From Elmis aenea (Eukaryota > Arthropoda > Insecta > Coleoptera > Elmidae): a stretch of DNA of 64,000 nt. The stretch's first letter is position 1. Each line of letters opens with the position of its first letter. Both the position numbers and the translations under genes were made by a program. Location of the stretch: assembly GCA_947652605.1 (NCBI GenBank), contig OX393576.1:57450966-57514965 (forward strand), in the 5' to 3' direction. This document shows, in pieces, positions 56,603 to 64,000 of this stretch. The notes beneath the pieces are model-generated. The model worked only from the letters and a program-made list of their open reading frames with translations, was not told the DNA's origin and searched no databases.

Positions 56603-57546
56603 AAAATTTGTTGATGTGTAAGCCGATGCAAAGTGCCCTTTTTATATTAAAAAACTTCTAAACCAGTCGTTTTCCAGTTAATCTTCATATTTTGTATGTT
56701 GCTATTTGTTGTGCAAACGGCTTGCAATTTTCTATATTTCGTGTCGTCCATATCTTACGCCAACCGAATTAAGCATTTCACGAGCTCGACCGTTCGTGAA
56801 ATCGATTTGCCAACTCAATTAGACTATAATCTCATCTGCTTATCTCAACACAGAATTCAATCCGTTTGTTTCTAGGATTATTATGCACGCAAGTTTGCGA
56901 TCGGCAGATTTTTTAAAAACCTTTTTCAAGCGTGATATTTTCATTGGAAGGTTTTGTGAATCTTTATCCGGATTATTCCCCGGAGTGGTTTTAACTTTGC
57001 GCATGGCACTTTAGGTAAATTGCTTTCTATAAACCTTCTTCTCCCTTTTGAGCTCTTTGCGTAAAACGTGTTAAATTAAACATAAATCTTATATCGTGTA
57101 AAACAAAAAAATATTAGCAATGCGTTTATCCCGTCTGAACATAAATTTTCGCACGGTTTCGTTTCCCTCGGAAATGGTAATTTTTAATTTTGTTCACAAT
57201 TAAGTATTGTAAAACGTTATAATTTGTGTTTTAATTTTAGCCAAGGCCGAGATAATGTTGTAAAGCCATAATGGGTCTGTTTATCTCATAATTAAATCTC
57301 TGGGTCATATCTTGGAGAACATTTAAGGAAAACATCTCTCGAAAATAACCCCAAGCATTTTCGTCGTTTTTGTCAATTACATCTTTTAAAATTAACAATA
57401 ACCAGCCTCATTTATACTAATTGCTTATTTCTTTTTTATATATTGTCTGCAGCACTCTTGTTTATGAAACCGTTGAGTTAAGAAAGACCAGAAAGATTTA
57501 TTAAACTGTTTTTATGCGATTCGGTTTAAACTTAATGCAAAAACAT
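56603..57546. other. Intron DNA, nothing recognised
   Basis: No gene or repeat recognised. Confidence 0.4.
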
Positions 57547-57739
57547 TTAACCCCACTGTAGTTTTCTGTTACACTATACACTTGTAGTCCTTCGGGTCAC
57601 AATGACGCGATGCTGTAAAATATAAAAACGAATAGCATTAAACAAGTTACCAAATTAAAAAAAAAACACTATTTACAATAAAAAGTTTAAATCTTACAAT
57701 GTAGAATATGAATAATCATAAAAAAAGTATGCAGCTATT

Positions 57740-59110
57740 AGATGATGAAGTGTATCGACTGCTCCCTTCGTAGCGTTATAATCAAGAATGATCATTCCTA
57801 TAACTAATTTATTTTACGTGGTATAAGGTGCTCATGAGAATACAATTTTTGTTACTATTTGGAACATATAAAACAATGGGGGATTTTAAACTGTGTATCA
57901 TCTTTAGTTGTTATCACGGGGTTTGTTTTTTCTTACCGTTCCTAACATTCTTACGTTTTTCTTGAGAAGTGTTTATCCTAACTTATAGGACGTAAAAAAT
58001 ATTACAGGTGACGTTTTGTCCTCTGCGCCCATTGGTCAGATCCATAACAACAGGCATTTCTTGATTTTTTTCGGGCGCTTCATTAGGTTTCGTTATACTC
58101 TTGTGTTTTTAGAACATAAGGGTTAGAACTGTTACAAAGAGTCCAAATTTTATTACCGTATTTAACTGGTTTGTTGGAATATATTTTTTGAATGGACAGC
58201 GTCCTCTAGTCCTCTAAACCTAAAGCCAACCAGTTGCTCGTTCATAGTTACATTATCTCCAGGTTTGAATAATTTTGCCAGTATCTCAACCCACTATTCA
58301 TAAAAATTTTATATTGCTGCTAGTTTGTCAGTTTGTCAGTTTGTCTTTTTTCTTGACTATCTGATTTGTTGTCAAAGCGTATCACTTGTGATATACAACA
58401 AAACCATTTTAATGACAGTGTGGGACGACAACTATTTCTACCGGTTTCTGCGTTCCTCAAACTTCTTGTAGACTCATCATATAATTTATAAATACTAGCA
58501 AAAAATAAACTCATATATGCCCTTAATGTACTGCAATCCAGCTTCTCCCAATCATTGCCGTAGACCATTGGTCGCCAACCCGTTGATCGCGATCGACCGG
58601 TGGATCGCGACGTCCTCACTGTTCGATCTGGATGAGTTTATATTTTTAATAACTAAATTTTGCTCGTTATTTACCTCTGTATGCTATGCAATACAATTTT
58701 TGGGCAATAATTTTATAACTTTTTAAAAGTAGATCTCGGGTACGAATTTGACATAAAAAGTGATCCTAGACTGGTCTTTTTGAATACTAAATTCTAAAAC
58801 GTAGTGTTAAAGTTGCTTTAATTTAGAAATAACATACCTTGTTGGACCGGGCGATCCTTGTATTTTGTTTGCGTTGGATGCCCTTCCCTGTTGCGGAAAT
58901 TTCAATTTACATATTATGTCCTTTTACTGAGTTACTTGCACTACTTGCACAATACCACTATTATCATTATCTGAAGCTTCGTAATTCGAATTTGACATTT
59001 CATATTCCTTGTTTTCACTTGTATGATTATCTTCTTCAGAAAAATTTTCGTTACTGTCTGATGCATTTAATTGTACCTCAAAATCTTTAGTTTTTTGAAT
59101 CGAGTTGCCA
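57740..59110 (-). pseudogene. piggyBac transposase relic, nearly full order preserved
   Basis: From 59110 downward the minus strand reads an acidic N-terminus (NASDSNENFSEEDNHTSENK), then QGRASNANKIQGSPGPTRYV near 58850. After a hAT fragment comes an open piece with STLRAYMSLFFASIYKL, STRSLRNAETGR and SLKWFCCISQVIRFDN (58537-58320). Next, across frames, are DNVTMNEQLVGFRFRG near 58240, VKYGNKIWTLCNSSNPYVLK near 58130, FFTSYKLG-like near 57980, VRMLGTVRKNKPRD near 57950, and ILDYNATKGAVDTLHHLIAAY near 57770. The first catalytic Asp (normally T-x-D-E-Q-L) is Asn here. Asp in KGAVD is kept. Stops and frameshifts are numerous, and the C-terminal zinc tail is missing. Confidence 0.9.
58566..58750. 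repeat. hAT-like MITE or fragment in the piggyBac relic
   Basis: CATTGGTCGCCAACCCGTTG then ATCGCGATCGACCGGTGGATCGCGA is a GC-rich motif typical of one end of hAT MITEs that begin CA(G/T)TGGT(C/T). A possible other end lies near GTAGATCTCGGGTACG (58729). It interrupts the transposase relic between PGPTRYV and STLRAYM. Target duplications are not resolved. Confidence 0.45.
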
Positions 59111-59221
59111 TTACTTACGAAATAATAATAACCAAACTAGATTTTTTTTATTGCTGAAGGTACAAAACTAAAGCTATTTTATTATTATATATTATTATTT
59201 TTAGCGACACTTTTATACATG

Positions 59222-60852
59222 TACAGTGTGGTCTATTTTCGATGCCCATACAGGGTATCTCGGTTATTATCAGAGATAGAAAAAAAGTAAATACATAAAC
59301 TCGATTTATTTTTTCGAGAGAAATTTATTGCCGTAAACAGATTCTTAATATCTTTTTTAATTTTCGAAATATAGCCAAAAACCGATTTTTGGCACTTTTC
59401 AAAAATGTTAAATATCTCGTTTAAACGAGAAGATAGAAAAAAACTTTAAAAAAATTTTTTGCATGATTTTTTGTGCTTAATAAGATAGCGATGTTCAATT
59501 GTTTTTTACTCATATTAATGCCGATATATTACACCTAACTTTCTTATTTTATATGGCAACCATAGGCAAATTATATATTTTTGAAAAGCGCAAAAAATAG
59601 GCTTTCGATTCATGTCAAAGCCAACTATGGTTGTCATTTAAAATAAGAAAGTTAGGTGTAATATATCAATATTTGTATAAGTAAAAAAAAATTAAACATC
59701 GCCATCTTATTAAGGACAAAAAACCATGCAAAAAATGTATTTAAAGTTTTTTTTTCTATCTTCTCGTTTAAACGAGATATTTAACATTTTTGAAAAGAGC
59801 CAAAAATGGTGTTGGCTTAATTTCGAGTATCAAAAAAGACATCAAAAATGTTAAATATCTCGCTTAAACGAAAAGATAGAGAAAAACTTTAAAGACATTT
59901 TTTGCATGGTTTTTTATCCTTAATAAGATGGCGATGTTTAATTTTTTTTTACTCATACAAATATTGATATATTACACCTAACTTTCTCATTTTAAATGAC
60001 AACCATAGTTGGCTTTGACATGAATCGAAAGCTTATTTTTTGCGTTTTTCAAAAATATATAATTTCCCCATGGTTGCCGTTTAAAATAAGAAAGTTAGGT
60101 GCAATATATCGGCATTGATATAAGTAAAAAACAATTGAACATCGCTATCTTATTAAGCACAAAAAATCATGCGAAAAATGTCTTTAAAGTTTTTTTCTAT
60201 CTTCTCGTTTAAACGAGATATTTAACATTTTTGAAAAGAGCCAAAAATGGTGTTGGCTTAATTTCGAGTATCAAAAAAGACATCAAAAATGTTAAATATC
60301 TCGCTTAAACGAAAAGATAGAGAAAAACTTTAAAGACATTTTTTGCATGGTTTTTTGTCCTTAATAAGATGGCGATGTTTAATTTTGTTTTACTCATACA
60401 AATATTGATATATTACACCTAACTTTCTTATTTTAAATGACAACCATAGTTGGCTTTGACATGAATCAAAAGCTTATTTTTTGCGCTTTTCAAAAATATA
60501 TAATTTGCCTATGGTTGCCATTTAAAATAAGAAAGTTAGGTGTAATATATCGGCATTAATATGAGTAAAAAACAATTGAACATCGCTATCTTATTAAGCA
60601 CAAAAAATCATGCGAAAAATGTCTTTAAAGTTTTTTTCTATCTTCTCGTTTAAACGAGATATTTAACATTTTTGAAAAGTGCCAAAAATCGGTTTTTGGC
60701 TATATTTCAAAAATTAAAAAAGATATCAAAAATCTGTTTACGGCAATAAATTTCTCTCGAAAAAATAAATCGAGTTTACGTACTTAGTTTTTTTAAATCT
60801 CTGATAATAACCGAGATACCCTGTATGGGCATCGAAAATAGACCACCCTGTA
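59222..60852. mobile_element. Foldback element built from three tandem palindromes
   Basis: Left end TACAGTGTGGTCTATTTTCG and the inverse of the right end TACAGGGTGGTCTATTTTCG match, followed by GATGCCCATACAGGGTATCTCGG in both arms. Inside, GTTAAATATCTCG(T/C)TTAAACG occurs forward at 59407, 59850 and 60291 and inverse at 59756, 60197 and 60638. The core is thus three head-to-tail copies, period about 441 bp, of a unit that is itself a palindrome of about 380 bp (including AACCATAGTTGGC and CACCTAACTTTCTTATTTTA and their inverses). No coding capacity. Confidence 0.92.
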
Positions 60853-61276
60853 CATTGTACACTAATACAATAATAATAATTTATTGGTTTAGGGCTGCAG
60901 AGCTGCTTGCTTATGAACTTGCTACAAATAGTTATCGTAGACCTTGGAAATCATGTATGAACTTGTTACTGTTTAATATTAATAAAATGAATAATCACTA
61001 GTTTTAAACAAAATGATTATAGTACTACAGCTTTACAAGTTATAGCTAAAATTCCATATAAGGGTCATATGATTCGAGAGATAAGGAGGCTTACTTCTGT
61101 ATAATTTTTATTTACCACGAACAATAACATAATTTTAAAAAATAATTTTAGAAGTCATACATTACAACTATACAAAGTCATAAAATATTAATGAAAAATA
61201 TTAAAAGACACTAAAGTTAATAAAGACTAAATTTTAAAATGGGTCATTTGACCCGAGGAAGACAGCAGCTTATTAA

Positions 61277-61876
61277 ACAACTATAAATATCGCCTACAAT
61301 TAAACTTTTCTTAATTTATTAAATCCACAATCAGTTTTATTACTCTTTCATTTTTATCAAACAAAAATTAATTTTGCCCAATTATATAAATTGATAAATT
61401 ACTTATATTTAAAAAAAAAAACATTAATTACCTACAAATGATTTGCTCCTTTCAAATCCTATTTTGATTCTTTACAGAGAAATACTGTTTTCCGACGCGT
61501 TATTCTGAGAAAGAATAATTTATGTTAGTTTTTGCAGCGTTGTTGGATGTAGAACCTAAACAGATAGAAAACGTTTCTTTGTTAAATTTAGACTTTTTTG
61601 TGCGCTTTCGCAACACTTTGACGGCTGTATTTTACAAATGATTTTTACATGTGTTTTACAAAGCGTTTTATTAAAATATACAGTAATGTTTCAGGAGACA
61701 AAGTTCAAAATTTGTGTCAAAATTCTTATTCTCCTTCTAGTATCAACATGTTTTTTTAAAATTTATGTATAAAACGATCCATTAAAACTAATTTCAATTG
61801 ATTAGTAGACTGATATGAGAGAAGGCTAACACTTAAATATAATATTGCAGACTACTGGTTAATAAACAATGCTTTA
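61277..61876. other. Intron DNA, nothing recognised
   Basis: No gene or repeat recognised. Confidence 0.45.
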
Positions 61877-63437
61877 TACAGGGTGCCCATTTTTCTAACC
61901 TGTTGTATGGGTAACTCCGTTAATATTGGAGATACAGAAACGTTTAAATTAGCAAATTTTTGCAGAATTTGAAGGGAAATCTGATACCATTTTCAAATTT
62001 GACCTACGTCATCAACTTTTTGAAATATTTAGAAAAAACTGAAAAAGGTCGATTTTTTCAAACTTGAATAATTTCGTAACCATATGAGTTAGAACAAAAA
62101 TAAAAATTGACTTTTATAGATATTTTTACGCAGATTTTAAATATGTTAACGAAATTTTCATAGCACTCTCGATTTCCGAGTTATAGCACAAACTTGCATT
62201 TTTTTAAATGGAAGTCATAGTTGGCTGTGGTCTTATTAAAAAGGTTATTTTTTTCTTATTTCAATGATATAAGGATTGTTATGCTTTACTCTTGTAGTTT
62301 TTCTTTAAATAAGCAAAAATCATTTTACATGTTCACTGCCTACTAATAGATGGGAGTTATCCGGTGTTGATGTTCTTTTTTTTTCGATGTGACATTTAAG
62401 AGTTGTCTCTTATTGTTATTGTAGCAGTTATTAGCCGGTTACAAATTTTAAACACAAAACCTCATAGTTTGTCAAATAAAATTTATTGTTTGTTATACGT
62501 ATGTCTCTCTCTCGTGTTAAACAAAATTTTTGTTTATTATAAATTTCAAAAACAATGTTTTTTAATGAAGAAATATCAGGCTTTTTGGTTTACCCGTATT
62601 TTTTTAAATTGGTTTCTAATAACAAAAATAATTTCTTTCTTGGTTGGCTCCTTTCCATAAATCTTTGCAAATACATTTCAGTTGAATTTCTACTATTTCT
62701 ATTACAAGGGTAGTAATAGAAAAGCATGTGTTTTTTTTCTTCATTAGAACACATTGTTTTTGAAATTTACAATAAACTCAATCAAACATTTTGATCAACA
62801 CGAGAGAGAGATTTATACGTAAAACAAACAATAAATTATATTTGACAAACTATGAGGTTTCTTTTTAAATTTGTAACTGGCCAATAACTGCTACACTAAC
62901 AATAAGAGACAACTCTTAAATGTCACATCGAAAAAAAAGAACATCAACACGGGATAACTCCCATCTATTAGTAGGCTGTGAACATGTAAAATGATTTTTG
63001 CTTATTTAAAGAAAAACTACAAGAGTAAAGCATAACAAACCTTATATCATTGAAACGAGAAAAAAATAACCTTATTAATAAGACCACAGCCAACTATGAC
63101 TTCCATTTAAAAAAATGCAAGTTTGTGCTATAACTCGGAAATCGAGAGTGCTATGAAAATTTCGTTAACATATTAAAAATTTACGTAAAAATATCTACAA
63201 AAGCCAATTTTTATTTTTGTTTTAACTCATATGGTTACGTAATTATTCAAGTTTGAAACAATCGACCTTTTTCAGTTTTTTCTATATATTTCAAAAAGTT
63301 GATGACTTAGATCAAATTTGAAAATGGCATCAGATTTCCCTTCAAATTCTGCAAAAATTTGCTAATTTAAACGTTTCTGTATCTCTAATATTAACGGAGT
63401 TACCCATACAACAGGTTAGAAAAATGGGCACCCTGTA
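61877..63437. mobile_element. 1.56-kb near-complete palindrome (foldback element)
   Basis: Starts TACAGGGTGCCCATTTTTC and ends GAAAAATGGGCACCCTGTA. The arms of roughly 700 bp are inverse copies almost throughout: GTAACTCCGTTAATATTGG and AATATTAACGGAGTTAC, CTACTAATAGATGGGAGTTA and AACTCCCATCTATTAGTAG, TCTCTCTCTCGTGTTAAAC and ATCAACACGAGAGAGAGA. The centre is near 62650. It has the family subterminal boxes (GTTTAAATTAGCAAATTTTT). The 85-codon frame at 62403 lies within an arm and has no family. Confidence 0.93.
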
Positions 63438-64000
63438 TATACGAAATATGTTATAAATAAATAAATAAATAAATAAAAGGAAAATGGGAAGTCAAAAATG
63501 CTTTGCAAGGTATCTTTTAAACATTTCTATAAATTTTGTGTACAGAGCTGTCGATAAACATCCTTTATATTTTTCATGCCAAATACTCACTTTAACATAA
63601 AATATAGCGACATACTACGCTGTAAACCTGTCGAGTTGATTTTTCGGTACCTATTTCAAGTCCTTTTCACTTATAATTATAACCGCTTTGATGTACGTAT
63701 CAGCCCTTCAGCACACTGGGATTGATTGCTATACACACGGCATCCCCATTTTTTTGTTGGCTTATGGTTATTTTTTTAAATAATTACTTTATACTTACCA
63801 TCTGTAAAAAGTTTTTTATTATATGGATTTTTAAAATGAAAAATAAACTATATATCTGTCAAATTTTACGGTAAATATACCCCGAAATGTGACATATTAC
63901 ATAATAAAAACTTGTGACTTTGATAACATTTTTTTCACCTTAAAATTTGCTTGGTTATTATAAATTTACAACAAGTTAATGTTTTACATTTATTAGTATT
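63438..64000. other. Intron DNA with a short AAAT microsatellite
   Basis: A (TAAA)n tract runs from about 63452 to 63477, immediately after the foldback. No gene is recognised in the remainder. Confidence 0.5.

Larger units (their letters stand above)
57551..61272 (-). mobile_element. Old piggyBac-like transposon with nested insertions
   Basis: The left end after TTAA (57547-57550) begins CCCCACTGTAG and is followed by CTTCGGGTCACAATGACGCG near 57590. The right end, inverted after TTAA (61273-61276), reads TAAGCTGCTGTCTTCC then TCGGGTCAAATGACCCA. The shared TCGGGTCAnnnTGAC palindromes support one element. Inside are a decayed piggyBac transposase (minus strand), a hAT fragment near 58566 and the large foldback 59222-60852. 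The boundaries rest on weak end similarity. Confidence 0.55.

Noticed and set aside
58320..58619. 99-codon minus-strand frame as an intact protein
   Set aside because: The first 25 residues are hAT-derived sequence fused to a piggyBac fragment; part of a relic.
1..64000. Endogenous viral elements
   Set aside because: No capsid, polymerase or glycoprotein similarity of viral type was seen; all reverse transcriptases are LINE-type.

Overview
The window looks like intronic or intergenic DNA from an insect with a large, repeat-rich, AT-rich genome. A beetle is possible, but that is only an impression. There are no operons, ribosome-binding sites, rRNA, tRNA or CRISPR features. The only host coding sequence I can support is one spliced exon at 17216-17388 (+). 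It encodes the start of the first Ig domain of a Dpr (defective proboscis extension response)-type cell-surface protein. No partner exon was found on either side, so the bases after 17388 are most likely one intron of at least 46.6 kb.

Almost everything else recognisable is transposon-derived and often nested. 0-9 kb: a near-intact RTE-like LINE ORF (858-3779), a foldback element carrying GGGCGACGGTCAACT arrays (4421-5325), four related stem-loops with covarying stems (6619-6873), a LINE relic and a hAT MITE. 9-14 kb: two TTAA-flanked piggyBac-like elements and a mariner relic in two pieces around an LTR-like segment. 17-22 kb: the dpr exon, a repeat copy that later serves as an empty-site control, a ZBED/Buster-like hAT transposon and a LINE relic. 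24-28 kb: a Jockey-type LINE split by a hAT element and a foldback that itself carries a MITE. 31-49 kb: LINE relics, a TA-flanked element with repeated 14-bp boxes, hairpin arrays, several foldbacks, a second hAT copy, PIF-like and pogo-like MITEs, and a 5'-truncated BS-like LINE. 50-64 kb: foldbacks, a cluster of decayed piggyBac elements on both strands, a mariner relic and two very large palindromes.

Two themes run across the window. First, at least nine elements share the terminus TACAGGGTG and subterminal boxes (forms of TATCTCGNTTATTAT and TTTAAATTAGCAAA). Most are long foldbacks with otherwise unrelated bodies; inside a dpr intron they would make long double-stranded hairpins in pre-mRNA. 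Second, short stem-loops of the form AGCGA-loop-TCGC(C/T) recur at 6.6-6.9 kb and 34.9-35.0 kb, with a looser version at 47.6 kb. At 6.6 kb the outer stems differ in sequence but still pair, which points to a structured RNA, perhaps the leader or LTR of an undescribed retroelement.

Boundaries, family names and decay calls come from reading the sequence by eye, without database searches.
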